64,000 nt of DNA from contig NZ_CM004509.1 of assembly GCF_001693435.1 (NCBI RefSeq), positions 868,001 to 932,000 of the forward strand, given 5' to 3'. This DNA is from Gilliamella sp. wkB7 (GTDB lineage Bacteria; Pseudomonadota; Gammaproteobacteria; Enterobacterales; Orbaceae). Position numbers and translations under genes: made by a program. The first letter of the stretch is position 1. Every line of letters begins with the position of its first letter. The notes under the pieces were generated by a model. It was not told the DNA's origin, searched no databases, and was given only the letters and a program-made list of their open reading frames with translations. This document shows, piece by piece, positions 21,934 through 31,556 of the stretch.

Positions 21934-22180
21934 TTATTTTTGTGGCGAGTTCCACAGCAATCCAGAGAAATTCATTTTGACCTTTGTCATAAAGGGTTTA
22001 AGTGAATTTTTTTTTGCTTTCATTTTTATTATTCATTCCATACTCATCCAGAGTAATCCATTTCAATTCACGCTTAGAACGTCCAATGAAAAATAATCGA
22101 ACTATTTTGTATTTTTTATTAAATGCGCCTATCTCGTTCTACATAATTCAATGCATTAAAAAAATGTTGGGGAATTATTC

Positions 22181-23155
22181 ATGGCAAGGCTAATTGAACG
22201 TTATGCCGAATTAGTTCAACAATTTCCTGCTTCAAAGAGTCATCATCATGTGTATTTGGGGGGAATTCTTGAAAATGGACTAGAAATCATGGCATATGCA
22301 TTGAATCAATCTGTCAAAGAATGATAGTCAGGTAGAGCAGGAATCCATTACTGATAATGTTGCACAAGAAATGACAACCTTATTTACAGAACAAAATGCA
22401 CCCGATATACCCCATGAAGTTGAAACAGTAAAAACACCTAATAATTCACCGTCAGCCGATAGTTTAGAAGCGGTATTTGATTTACTTGAAATGAATGGCG
22501 AGAATGAACAACTGGAATCAGCAGATACAGTAAGTCAATTGTTTATTACTGAAATCAACCACAGTGAGCCCAAATTAATCATCGATAGCCAGCTAACTAA
22601 TCCTTTGAATGATTATTCATCAATGTTTCATGAACCAACTGAACCAACTGAACCAACTGAACCAACTGAACCAACTGAACCAACTGAACCAACAAACAGT
22701 TTGATTGAATTTACCGATAAGGAAAAGAAAATAATGCAACAAATAGATGAAATAACACCTTCTGGTGAACATTTTATGCAGTGTTAAAAGAAGCTATCTT
22801 AATGCAAAAGCTCATCATCAACGAACCACAAGCACAAATTCATACGGTGGATGATACGATTTTTATTGTTACACCCGGTATTTTTATGCGTTACGTGATG
22901 GAGTTTCCTCAAGTACAACTGGTTGCTAAAACTGAAAAAACACCTGTCTGGCGATATATGCAAAAAGCGTTTGAAAAGCTTAGATATCATAAACGTAAAG
23001 ATGATAGTTACAGCATTTGGACATGTGCGTTAGAAGGCCCCAAAAGCACTAAAAAAGTACATGGTTATCTCTTTAATGACCCGACAATACTCATTCCTGA
23101 CATTGTTTATAACAATCCTTATTTGAAAATTTTTTTGAATAATCAAACTTCATAA
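22181..23155 (+). pseudogene. Collapsed MobH/TraI-type conjugative relaxase
   Basis: ATG 22181 starts a 47-codon piece, 'MARLIERYAELVQQFPASKS' then 'HHHVYLGGILENGLEIM', matching the 3H N-terminal domain of MobH/TraI relaxases. The catalytic middle is gone. From about 22320 another frame carries an acidic linker with a Glu-Pro-Thr repeat, ending 'ITPSGEHFMQ'. A one-base deletion at about 22782 moves to the next frame, which continues 'LKEAILMQKLIINEPQAQIH' to 'NNPYLKI', the DUF1528-type C-terminal domain. Restoring one base would join the two frames. This is a remnant of conjugation machinery. Confidence 0.75.
22632..22694 (+). repeat. Seven 9-bp tandem repeats (GAACCAACT) encoding Glu-Pro-Thr
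   Basis: Six exact copies of GAACCAACT plus one copy with a changed last base run head to tail inside the relaxase linker and encode (EPT)n. They remain in phase with the reading frame. Such arrays change length by slippage. Confidence 0.9.
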
Positions 23156-23166
23156 GTGATATCACG

Positions 23167-23895
23167 CTATACCAACTCAATGACGTTGGTTTTTTTATAT
23201 TGAAGATAACGTATTAAAATTTGATAACTATCTCGACTAAAACGGGGAAGAGGTACGGTAGGCATATCATGCAAATGAGTGACAGAACCCAAATAACGCC
23301 ATTGATTGATAATATGAAATGCTTTACATTCATAACGCGGATCTTCCTCAACAATAGCAATCGCTGATTGCCAAGGCCAAGCTATTAGCGCATAGTGTTC
23401 AAATGCCTGAATTAGGCGTTGATTGTGACTTGCTATTGTCTCATCGCCACAACACGCTCCATGGCAGCGTTTCAACTGATAATTAAAACAGCAGCCACGA
23501 TGGGTTGATTCTAGACCAAGGACTTTAGTGCATAACTCATTTTTTTCAGCTAGTTTTAGTAACCATTGTTTTGCTCTTATCTGTGATTGATACAACCCCA
23601 CACTGATTTCATCGTCAGCAATATCATCCACACGGTATAAAATTGGCATGAAGTCATCATTTAACACCCATGAATAAAGATTTTGATGTTTTCTCAAACA
23701 CCGATTATAAATTGGTTGCCTTGATTGAATCTCTGCTGATTCGAGTAACAAAGCACCTAATTCCCCGGCAGTGCAAATAAAATTGATGTGCGCCGTTTGC
23801 TTAATTAACTCAGCGTGGCGCTTAGTTTTATCATGATTATAAAAGAATGTTTTTACTTTTGCCTATATACAGTAAAATATCAGTCTTATCATAAA
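23167..23895 (-). pseudogene. Truncated DnaQ/GIY-YIG (Cho-like) nuclease
   Basis: An open stretch of 194 codons (23751 down to 23167) reads 'LLLESAEIQSRQPIYNRCLR', later 'STHRGCCFNYQLKRCHGACC', the Cys-rich UvrC/Cho-like region, and 'AIVEEDPRYECKAFHIINQW' as in DnaQ-GIY-YIG fusions. Upstream in a different frame 'DILLYIGKSKNI' (about 23890) is part of a GIY-YIG core, then a frame change leads to 'FYNHDKTKRHAELIKQTAHI'. No start codon suits the intact part and the N-terminal exonuclease is absent, so this is a dead fragment of a DNA repair-type endonuclease. Confidence 0.6.
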
Positions 23896-24120
23896 AATAA
23901 TAACTGATATTGTAAAAATAATAAATCAATGTATTCGTTCTTTGTAACAAAAGTTATTTATAGCTTTCTTATCTTAAAAATTAAATAAATATGGAACATA
24001 TCAAATATTATTTGTTGATTAAACTTAAATCCATTAACAATTAATGATTTAGAAAATTAATTCTATTTTATATATAGATTTGTTTTGTTAAATATTTTTC
24101 TGATAATGATGGAGCGGAGA

Positions 24121-24981
24121 ATGGTAAATAAACTACAATCATATCATTACTGTTTCCATGATGATTATTTCAAAAACATCATAACTAAATATTTTCAATT
24201 TAATTATATAAATATAGTAATTAATGCTGCAAATAGAAATTACAAGGTTGATCTATTTTACAATGAAATTGATAAAATATACCAAATTGGTGTCATTGGT
24301 TATGGCGGTATATTTCCAGCACCACAGAGTTGTTTTGTTCTTGAAGAAATAATTTTTAACCTAAAAATTATCCATGATATAGACATAAAAAAAATAAAAA
24401 TCCCTCCACTTTTTCCTTGCGAACTTTCTGTAGAAAACCTAAATAAGTATCTGAAAACAGAAATGACTACTCAAATAATTGTAATGCAAGAGTTTATAGA
24501 GTTGGGTTATCGCTTATTTAAAGGTAGTGTGAGAACAGATATTAGATGCGCAGAAAAAAATCAAATAACAGTTCATTGTTATAATAAAAATAATCGTAGT
24601 GAATTAATGTTTTTTTATGATTTATATATAAAAACCCTGAAAAAAGTTAATGCTAATTATTGTATCAGTTTGCCTTTAATCGAAGATTTGCTTAATGATG
24701 AAAGAAATGCAGAACTATATTTAGCTTACTATAATGGCAAAATTGTATCAGGTAGTATTATATTAAAATCAAAAAATAATATCTTTTATTGGATAAACGC
24801 TAGTGATAGTGTTTCATTGAAATTTAAACCAAATCATAAAGTACTCTCCCATATTATTACTAAGTATTCAGATATTGATTATATCAACTTGGGGTTTTCA
24901 CATAGTGATACATTAAGATAATTTAAAAAAACATGGGGAGCTAAGGATTTTAAATATTATGTGTTTGAAAAATCATTTTAA
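24121..24981 (+). pseudogene. FemAB/GNAT-like acyltransferase with a premature stop
   Basis: ATG 24121 behind GGAGCGGAG opens a frame to a TAA at 24919-24921. The same frame continues without interruption to TAA 24981, adding 'FKKTWGAKDFKYYVFEKSF', the usual end of FemAB/BioF2-like acyltransferase domains ('NLGFSHSDTLR' precedes the stop). So one nonsense codon removes about 20 residues; the shortened protein (266 residues) may or may not fold. Such enzymes transfer amino acids or acyl groups to peptides or lipids. It pairs with the unknown gene at 25036, suggesting one pathway. Confidence 0.55.
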
Positions 24982-25035
24982 ATATTATCGTTGGTTAAAA
25001 AATTAATTATTAGTTCAATTAACTAAGGAGTAACT

Positions 25036-26349
25036 ATGAAATCAGTATTTTTTATACCAACAAATAGAAGTATTAAAGATAGTGTTAGTAGTTATATTAA
25101 GGAGATTTTATACGCAAATGATGTCTTGCAAGTTAATATTCCTTTAATTGTAGTTGAAACCAATGAATTTTCATCTATAGAAAATAATGAAATTATTAAA
25201 TCATTAAAAAATCAATATCCAAAATTGAATATTCTACATCTATCTGTTGATGTACAGAAAAAATACTTTAAGTCACTCTTTAAAGGTATGGATGATGATT
25301 TCTATAAGATTTTTACTTATACAGGCACTGATTATGCTACTGCTATGAATAAATTAGGTTTATTTGCGTGTTCAATGGGGGCTAACGCCTATCATAGAAG
25401 AGATTCTGATACTTGTTTGTTATTTGATAGAAGGAGTGAAGCTAGGGAAGTCTATCCAATTGAGTATGAATTAAAGTATTTAGGTAAACCAATAATGGAA
25501 ATAGTTAATGACTTGGATATCAAAAATCTTAAACAAGATATAAACAATAAAAGACGAATACTTGTGGTTGGTGGGAATTACTTAGGTGAGTGGAATCTTG
25601 ATGTAAAAGATTTTGCAAAAGTGTCGTATGACTATGTTTATAAAATATATGAACTACTTGGTTTTAAATCTGAGCATATTATTGATATTTGCGATGATAT
25701 ATTCAAATTAGAGCAACCCGTTCCTCAAAATGATGTTATTTCCTTAGTTACTTCTGTTGACGATGGGTGTAATCCTGACTGTGGTAATGTTAGTGTCTAT
25801 CGACTATTTGAGTTCCTACCAAACTTACCTGGTAAAAATACATTAGCAGCGGATTATTTCGCTTTTGATACCTCGACTGCATTAGGCTACCCATCTGTAC
25901 ATCATACTAGACCCGTGTTTCATGAATATCATGATGAAAGATTTGAGTATGATAAAAAACTAAAATATTGGTATGGGATGTTAAAATTTGCAGATTATTT
26001 TTCATTATATGGAAGTATCTATAATGATAAGCTTATTGATAACTTTTGTGATTATGATGATTGCTTCGTTTCTCAACAAATGTGTGAGTCTCTTTCTGAA
26101 AAAATAGCATCATTTGCTTCTAATGATACTAAAAGAGAAGAGCATATAATCAGAATTATTGATGAAGTATTATTAAAATTCGATGAAAATTATTCAAAGA
26201 TAGGACAAGAATTAAGGAAAGTCACTGCAAAATGTATTGCCGAATGTAATGAAGAATACTTCTTACACGTTAAACTCTTAAAAAACTGGAGTAAAATCAT
26301 AGTACAGGCCAAGAACATTAGTTTAATGGATTTTATTGTTGATCATTAA
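25036..26349 (+). CDS. Unknown 437-residue protein (possibly DUF6271-like)
   Basis: I do not firmly recognise this intact protein; the N-terminal 'FFIPTNRSI' and a central 'GANAYHRRDSDT' resemble DUF6271-type proteins from memory, with low certainty. The N-terminal 150 residues alternate strands and helices like a GT-A nucleotide-sugar fold and 'RRDSD' could be a metal-binding DxD-type motif; that is inference. Cysteines cluster in 'VDDGCNPDCGNVS' near 240. There is no signal peptide or membrane segment. AAGGAG lies 7 bases before ATG. It follows the FemAB-like gene by about 50 bases and seems co-transcribed. Confidence 0.75.
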   Translation: MKSVFFIPTNRSIKDSVSSYIKEILYANDVLQVNIPLIVVETNEFSSIENNEIIKSLKNQYPKLNILHLSVDVQKKYFKSLFKGMDDDFYKIFTYTGTDYATAMNKLGLFACSMGANAYHRRDSDTCLLFDRRSEAREVYPIEYELKYLGKPIMEIVNDLDIKNLKQDINNKRRILVVGGNYLGEWNLDVKDFAKVSYDYVYKIYELLGFKSEHIIDICDDIFKLEQPVPQNDVISLVTSVDDGCNPDCGNVSVYRLFEFLPNLPGKNTLAADYFAFDTSTALGYPSVHHTRPVFHEYHDERFEYDKKLKYWYGMLKFADYFSLYGSIYNDKLIDNFCDYDDCFVSQQMCESLSEKIASFASNDTKREEHIIRIIDEVLLKFDENYSKIGQELRKVTAKCIAECNEEYFLHVKLLKNWSKIIVQAKNISLMDFIVDH

Positions 26350-26391
26350 GTAAAATTAATATGCTTATGCATACAATTAGAAATACAGTTA

Positions 26392-26445
26392 AAAATTCCT
26401 GACATTGTTTACAATAACCCGTATTTGAAAATTATTATTGAATAA
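26392..26445 (+). pseudogene. Second copy of the relaxase C-terminal tail
   Basis: The frame reads KIPDIVYNNPYLKIIIE then stop, almost the same as 'IPDIVYNNPYLKIFLNN' of the relaxase remnant at about 23093-23150, with silent and missense differences at DNA level. The two copies bracket the GIY-YIG relic and the FemAB/unknown gene pair, as if a segment was inserted by recombination between duplicated relaxase ends. Confidence 0.65.
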
Positions 26446-26649
26446 CCTAATTTTATAAGTCTTTAAGAATGAAAAAATTTTCATATTCAATTTTGCAAAT
26501 ATGGTTAGTATACCCTTTGTACCATTTCTTGCCCATTTATTCTCTTGAGAGAGTAATACATCATGACGTCATTTTCTATGACCTCACTGGTACACCAATA
26601 TCCTAGTGTTAAGCGATCTTCGCCAAAAAAGTGGGCAAATGTCTCTTCT

Positions 26650-26760
26650 ATGATAATTGTCTGTGTGATGGATCTCACTTATATTAAACTAAACTGGTAA
26701 AGGATGGTTATATTTGTTTGGACGTAAAGTGATTGGTCGACAAACAAGCCATCACATATT
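26650..26760 (+). pseudogene. IS3-family transposase (OrfB) fragment
   Basis: 'VMDLTYIKLNW', then in the next frame 'KGWLYLFGRKVIGRQ', recall the W-x-D-I/L-TYI and 'GWLYLA...SRKVIGW' blocks of IS3-family integrase-type transposases. A few bases are missing between the blocks and no ends are seen. The rest of 26446-26807 has no gene that I can support. Confidence 0.55.
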
Positions 26761-26807
26761 TAAAGTTTTTAACATAACAGCACTATCATTAAGACAAAAA
26801 ATATAGA

Positions 26808-27578
26808 TTATATAAACTCTAATATATCACCAGTAGACATTTTTTTTGAATTTAATATTTTTTCTGCAATTTTACCTGTACAATGACATGTATAAAAATT
26901 AGTCGCATTTGTTTTTTTTAAAATTCTAAGCACGAATGGTAATTTTAATACAGAAAGCCCATTAAAATGTAATCCACCTACTATTGCATAAACTCTTTTA
27001 TCCCCAGTTATTCTGATAGCTTTATTTATATGTTTCTTCAAACCAGCATGATTGCATCCGGTAATAATGACTAATCCCTTTTCTGAACAATATACTAAAC
27101 TAGAATCATCATTAATATAGTCTAACCTTATTTTATTATCAGTTTTAATAATTCCTGTGGGTAATTTGCATCCACCAACATCACCAAGAAATACCATTTT
27201 TTTTGTTAACCAAATAGCTTCTGTTGTTAACTTTATATCAAATTTTGTTTTCAATTTTTCCAAAGATAACCTGCCATCCGATCGAGTTTTTAGTGGATTG
27301 ATGGCATATCTTTTTTCTAATGCATCAGGATGCGCTATCAGCGTTATTTTTTCTAATGCATCCTGATTTATATTTACATGATTTATTCCACCAGAATGAT
27401 CATAATGACCGTGTGATAAAACTATATAAGTTATGTTATTTAGAGTTAAATTCTCACTCCATTCAGATCCACAATCCATTAGAATTTTTGTATTATCATC
27501 TTCAATACAAAAACTAACACCTTTATTGGGGCTTAATTTAAAGCCTCTAATATCGTTAATTAATAATTTTATTTTCAT
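26808..27578 (-). CDS. Metallo-beta-lactamase-fold hydrolase
   Basis: This 256-residue cytoplasmic MBL-fold protein has the zinc motif 'LSHGHYDHSGG' near residue 56, a later metal histidine in 'ITGCNHAGL' near 174, and 'YAIVGGLHFNG' near 198. It resembles the subgroup annotated as beta-ribofuranosylaminobenzene 5'-phosphate synthase-like hydrolases, but no substrate can be assigned. AAGGAGAA precedes the ATG. It faces away from the unknown gene at 25036 and lies among fragments of oxidoreductases, so it may have belonged to a small biosynthetic set. Confidence 0.85.
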   Translation of the reverse strand: MKIKLLINDIRGFKLSPNKGVSFCIEDDNTKILMDCGSEWSENLTLNNITYIVLSHGHYDHSGGINHVNINQDALEKITLIAHPDALEKRYAINPLKTRSDGRLSLEKLKTKFDIKLTTEAIWLTKKMVFLGDVGGCKLPTGIIKTDNKIRLDYINDDSSLVYCSEKGLVIITGCNHAGLKKHINKAIRITGDKRVYAIVGGLHFNGLSVLKLPFVLRILKKTNATNFYTCHCTGKIAEKILNSKKMSTGDILEFI

Positions 27579-27649
27579 ATTGAAATTCTCCTTAAAATTC
27601 TACTTAAAAATATTATAGAGAATTTTCTACTTTTTTATGAACTATTTTA

Positions 27650-27886
27650 GTGGATAGTTACAATGCTTATCTGGATACCCTTTTTGATCACCAGCCATAA
27701 TTAAACCTGGTAGCTGATTAATTGCTCTTGGTGTAAACAACCACATACTATCTGGTCGTCTACGCCAGACGTCTCCTATACGTTCATCTCTTTCTAATAT
27801 AAGAACAGTGATATTTTTTTAGTCAGAAATGATGCTAAACACTGTCCAGCTTGTCCAGCACCAATGATTACACAGTCGTAAGTCAT
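27650..27886 (-). pseudogene. N-terminal fragment of a flavin-containing monooxygenase
   Basis: From ATG 27886 the frame reads MTYDCVIIGAGQAGQCLASF, the FAD-binding GxGxxG start, then one base is lost around an A/T run near 27821. The next frame gives 'NITVLILERDERIGDVWRRR' and 'SMWLFTPRAINQLPGL', typical of FMO-type NAD(P)/FAD oxidoreductases. It ends at about residue 78, so most of the enzyme is deleted. Confidence 0.65.
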
Positions 27887-28165
27887 GAATTTTATCCTCT
27901 AATTGATATATGTTGGGTGAGCATATATCAATTCAAAGGTTATTTAATTTAATAAACTAGCTATATTAGATCTCTCATTCTTTTTTTAAATGAAAATAAT
28001 TGTCAAAGAATAAATAACTATTTGAAATATAGAGAGTTAAATAAATAAATGATTTTTTTATAAAATGAAGTCAGCTTATTTGTTCAAGACAATATTACTC
28101 ACCCATTTATACAATGTCGTTAACTTTTCACAATCTAATAACCAAACAAGAGATGGAGTAACATA

Positions 28166-28273
28166 ATGGAAAATAATAAGGAAGTGGCTATGTCTGTGAA
28201 TTTTTTACTCGGTTGTGGGGGTAATTATATTACGGATCAAACTCTATTTATTGATGGTGGAATGTCTGCTTAA
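28166..28273 (+). pseudogene. C-terminal scrap of a short-chain dehydrogenase
   Basis: The 35-codon frame ends 'NYITDQTLFIDGGMSA', the standard SDR C-terminus (ITGQ-x-L-x-VDGG). 'VAMSVNFLLGCGG' before it matches the preceding helix. Nothing of the Rossmann part remains upstream; bases 27887-28165 have no other gene. Confidence 0.6.
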
Positions 28274-28342
28274 TGAAATAGCATTTTGTGATGCTGTTCA
28301 TAGAAGCAATGATTAAAATGAAAGATATAAATGGAGTGTACG

Positions 28343-29518
28343 ATGGAAAACAACACCGATGGTCGACAATTCAATGGTTTAACACGATATAAAAAATTGA
28401 TTATTTTATCTGTTATTTTCCTAGTTTCAGGGATAGGATACTTCATTTTTTGGTACATGTTTTCTCGGTTTACACAATCTACAGATAATGCGTATGTTAT
28501 GGGAAATCAAATTCCAATTCATACTCAAATAAGTGGAGGAATCTCCTCCATTTACGTTGATGATAATGACTTTGTGAGAAAAAAAGATGTTATCGCTCAA
28601 TTAGAATCAATTGATGCTGAAAATAATTTTAGTTATGCAAAAAATGAATTAGCCAAGGTAATAAGAGAAACTCAACAGATCAAACTGACAACTGAAAAAT
28701 TGTTAGCAAGTATTCAATTAAAACAAGCGACATTAGATAAATTAGAAAAAGATTTAGCTCGGAGAGAAGGTCTTTGGTCTCGTAATGCTATTTCACAAGA
28801 AGAAATAGAGCATGCTAGGCAAGATGTATTAATTGCTTCAAATGACTTAAATATTTCCAAGCAAGAGTTAGAAATTAATAATGCCCTATTAATGCAGAAT
28901 TCATTATTAGAACAGCCACATATTCAGCAAGCTATTTCTAAACTAAAGGAAGCTTGGCTTAACTTAAAACGAGTAACAATTGTTTCCCCTGTCACTGGAT
29001 ATGTTTCGAGGCGCCAAGTCCAAGTTGGAACACAAGTTAATAGAGGAGAACGATTATTAGTTATTGTTCCTTTGGATCAAGTTTGGGTAGAAGCTAACTT
29101 TAAAGAAGTTCAACTAAAACACATTCGATTAGGACAAAAAGTTAAGTTAACTAGTGATTATTATGGAGATGATATTAAATTCGACGGGGTGATTACAGGA
29201 ATTGCTATGGGAACGGGAAGTGCATTTTCGTTATTACCAGCACAAAATGCAACAGGAAATTGGATTAAAGTAATTCAGCGTTTACCTGTCCGTATTGAAT
29301 TGAATAAAGAACAAATTAAGGAATATCCATTACGGGTGGGGTTATCTATGTATGTAACAGTGGATACCAGTGATGTAAGTGGAAAATTACTTACTGATAT
29401 TTCACCTCAAGAAATTAAATATCAAACAGATGTACTTGCTTACGACTTAGATGAATTCGAGCAACTAGTACGAGAAATTATGCAAAATAACTTAATTTTA
29501 GAGAGTAATATTCAGTGA
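28343..29518 (+). CDS. EmrA-type HlyD-family efflux adaptor
   Basis: This 391-residue periplasmic adaptor is anchored by one N-terminal helix (about 22-42, 'LIILSVIFLVSGIGYFIFWY'). A biotinyl-lipoyl-like half-motif 'TDNAYVMGNQIPIHTQISG' follows, then a long coiled-coil hairpin (about 95-205) and the second lipoyl half 'TIVSPVTGYVSRRQVQVGTQ'. I use ATG 28343, six bases after GGAG, rather than 28331. It overlaps the emrB-like gene by 4 bases. With an outer-membrane channel (not in this window) the pair would export hydrophobic compounds. Confidence 0.9.
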   Translation: MENNTDGRQFNGLTRYKKLIILSVIFLVSGIGYFIFWYMFSRFTQSTDNAYVMGNQIPIHTQISGGISSIYVDDNDFVRKKDVIAQLESIDAENNFSYAKNELAKVIRETQQIKLTTEKLLASIQLKQATLDKLEKDLARREGLWSRNAISQEEIEHARQDVLIASNDLNISKQELEINNALLMQNSLLEQPHIQQAISKLKEAWLNLKRVTIVSPVTGYVSRRQVQVGTQVNRGERLLVIVPLDQVWVEANFKEVQLKHIRLGQKVKLTSDYYGDDIKFDGVITGIAMGTGSAFSLLPAQNATGNWIKVIQRLPVRIELNKEQIKEYPLRVGLSMYVTVDTSDVSGKLLTDISPQEIKYQTDVLAYDLDEFEQLVREIMQNNLILESNIQ

Positions 29519-31056
29519 ATCATAAAATGTCACCATTATATCTATCAGGTGCAAAATTAATTGGGCTTATTGTTGCATTGGCAACAGTGGCCTTCTTACA
29601 AATTTTAGATTTAACAATTGCCAATGTAGCACTCTCTACAATTGCTGGAAACCTAGGAACATCAACTAGCCAAGCAACATGGGTAATTACATCATTTGCC
29701 GTATCCAATGCCATTTCAATTCCTTTATCTGGATGGCTAGCTAAGTACTTTGGGGAAGTTAAGTTATTTTTGTTTTCAATTTTTTTGTTTGTTTTAGCCT
29801 CTTGGTTATGTGGTGTCTCCAACAGCCTTGAAATGTTAATTATTTCACGAATACTACAAGGTGCGGTTTCTGGACCAATTATTCCTCTTTCTCAAAGCTT
29901 ATTATTAGCTAACTCTCCAAATTCCAAAAAAAATATGTCTTTAGCAATATGGTCGATGACGATTATTATTGCTCCCGTCTGTGGACCTATTTTGGGTGGA
30001 TGGATAAGTGACAATTTATTTTGGGGCTGGATTTTTTTACTAAATGTGCCAATTGGTCTAATAGCTTGGATAAGTATTAAAATATTATTAAAAGGGCGAG
30101 AAACAGAAATAAGTAAATCTCGAATTGATACTATCGGGCTTGCTTTATTAATATTTGGTGTTGGTAGTTTACAGCTTATTTTAGATAGAGGGAAAGAACT
30201 GGATTGGTTTAATTCATCTGAAATTATTATTTTATCTGTGATAGCGTTAGTAACACTTTCTTTTTTTGTTCTTTGGGAAATGACATCGAATCATCCTATC
30301 GTTGATCTATCTTTATTTAGATCAAGAAATTTTACAGTAGGGACGATTTGCATAAGTTTGGCATTTTTGCTACATATAGGGACATTAGTTATGCAACCAC
30401 AGCTATTACAACGAGTCTTTGGTTATACTGCAACGTGGGCAGGATTAGCATTGTCTCCCATTGGTTTAGTTCCTATCGTTCTTGCTCCAATAGTCGGCCG
30501 TTTTGTTCCTTATTTAGATATGAGGAAGCTTGTGACTTTTGGTTTCATTGTTTTTGCTTTGTGCTTTTTTTGGAGAGCTTACTCGTTTGAGCCTAATATG
30601 GATTTTTCGAGTTCTGCATGGCCTCAATTCTTTCAAGGATTTGCGATAGCTTGCTTTGTTATGCCTTTGAATATAATAATTTTATCTGATATACCTTCTC
30701 ACAAGTTAGCGGCAGCAGGAAGTTTATTTAATTTTTTTAGAACATTATCTACTTCCATTGGTACTTCTTTAACAAATTCATTATGGGAACATCGTGAAGC
30801 AATTCATCACAACCAACTAACTGATCTAATGAATCAAAATATACAAACGCTAGAATACACATATCAGCAGTTTCAGTTGCAAGGTTTTTCTGAAACTCAA
30901 GCTTCGGCAAAACTAGCACAAAATATTACTAATCAGGGGCTGGTAATCGCAACCAACGAAATTTTTTGGCTATATGGAATTATTTTTCTACTATTAATCA
31001 TAGTTGTTTGGTTTGCAAAATCAACCATTACATCAAAGAATGAAATAGAAAAATAG
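29515..31056 (+). CDS. EmrB-type DHA2 (14-TM) drug/proton antiporter
   Basis: This 513-residue MFS exporter of the DHA2 family has 14 predicted helices, motif A-like 'GWLAKYFGEVKLFLFSI' near 68 and motif C-like 'GPILGGWISDNLFWGWIFLLN' in the fifth helix region (the latter is the family's antiporter motif). It starts at GTG 29515 overlapping the adaptor's TGA (GTGA); ATG 29527 is an alternative. Being inside a small decayed biosynthetic set, it may have exported that product or a toxin. Confidence 0.92.
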   Translation: MNHKMSPLYLSGAKLIGLIVALATVAFLQILDLTIANVALSTIAGNLGTSTSQATWVITSFAVSNAISIPLSGWLAKYFGEVKLFLFSIFLFVLASWLCGVSNSLEMLIISRILQGAVSGPIIPLSQSLLLANSPNSKKNMSLAIWSMTIIIAPVCGPILGGWISDNLFWGWIFLLNVPIGLIAWISIKILLKGRETEISKSRIDTIGLALLIFGVGSLQLILDRGKELDWFNSSEIIILSVIALVTLSFFVLWEMTSNHPIVDLSLFRSRNFTVGTICISLAFLLHIGTLVMQPQLLQRVFGYTATWAGLALSPIGLVPIVLAPIVGRFVPYLDMRKLVTFGFIVFALCFFWRAYSFEPNMDFSSSAWPQFFQGFAIACFVMPLNIIILSDIPSHKLAAAGSLFNFFRTLSTSIGTSLTNSLWEHREAIHHNQLTDLMNQNIQTLEYTYQQFQLQGFSETQASAKLAQNITNQGLVIATNEIFWLYGIIFLLLIIVVWFAKSTITSKNEIEK

Positions 31057-31139
31057 TTGGTTAGATAAATATGTAAGTCATAACAAGATTATAATATTTT
31101 GAAAAATAAAAATGAACTTCAAAAACTTTATTGATCAGA

Positions 31140-31358
31140 TTACCTACATGTAATGTACATGTTTTTTTCTTTGTTTATACCTATGCAAAAAATATCTTCA
31201 TATGAAAGTGTAATACCAGTTGAGCTAAACGCCTTATATAAACTCTCTTGGGCTGAAAATACTAAAGTAATGTAATGTGTTATGTCAATTATCATGTCAC
31301 TGGGAGTAGGACATTTTAGGATCGTTTGACTTAAATCAATTGCTTTTTGAGTGGACAT
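31140..31358 (-). CDS. Hypothetical 72-residue protein
   Basis: I do not recognise this open frame (starts MSTQKAIDLSQTILKCPTPS). It has no membrane segment or motif and overlaps the likely terminator of the efflux genes at its 3' end. It could be a chance frame or a relic. It sits between the efflux pair and the AraC remnant. Confidence 0.25.
   Translation of the reverse strand: MSTQKAIDLSQTILKCPTPSDMIIDITHYITLVFSAQESLYKAFSSTGITLSYEDIFCIGINKEKNMYITCR
31146..31167 (+). terminator. Likely terminator after the emrAB-like genes
   Basis: ACATGTA (31146-31152) pairs with TACATGT (31156-31162), loop ATG, followed by six T. The stem is AT-rich, so strength is uncertain; it lies 90 bases after the antiporter stop. 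Confidence 0.5.
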
Positions 31359-31556
31359 TATTTTTTCTATATCAACCCTATGCTTTGAACCTCATTTGAG
31401 TGTTTTATTGTAATTATTAGAGTGAGATAGTGAACCAGCTATGTTTTTAGGCCATAAAACGGCTCCGTTGGAACTTTTTAGTCTCCAGTAATATTCTCCA
31501 TCATGCAATAAGTTTTCTAATGCCAAAGTCGCTTTTTTCATCTTTTTCGTTCTGAG

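Noticed and set aside
21830..22096. Plus-strand open frame of 88 codons running through tRNA-Ser
   Set aside because: It translates the tRNA and adjacent non-coding DNA, has no ribosome binding site and matches nothing.
22632..22694. Short direct repeats as a possible CRISPR array
   Set aside because: The 9-bp units are contiguous, without spacers, and in frame as Glu-Pro-Thr.
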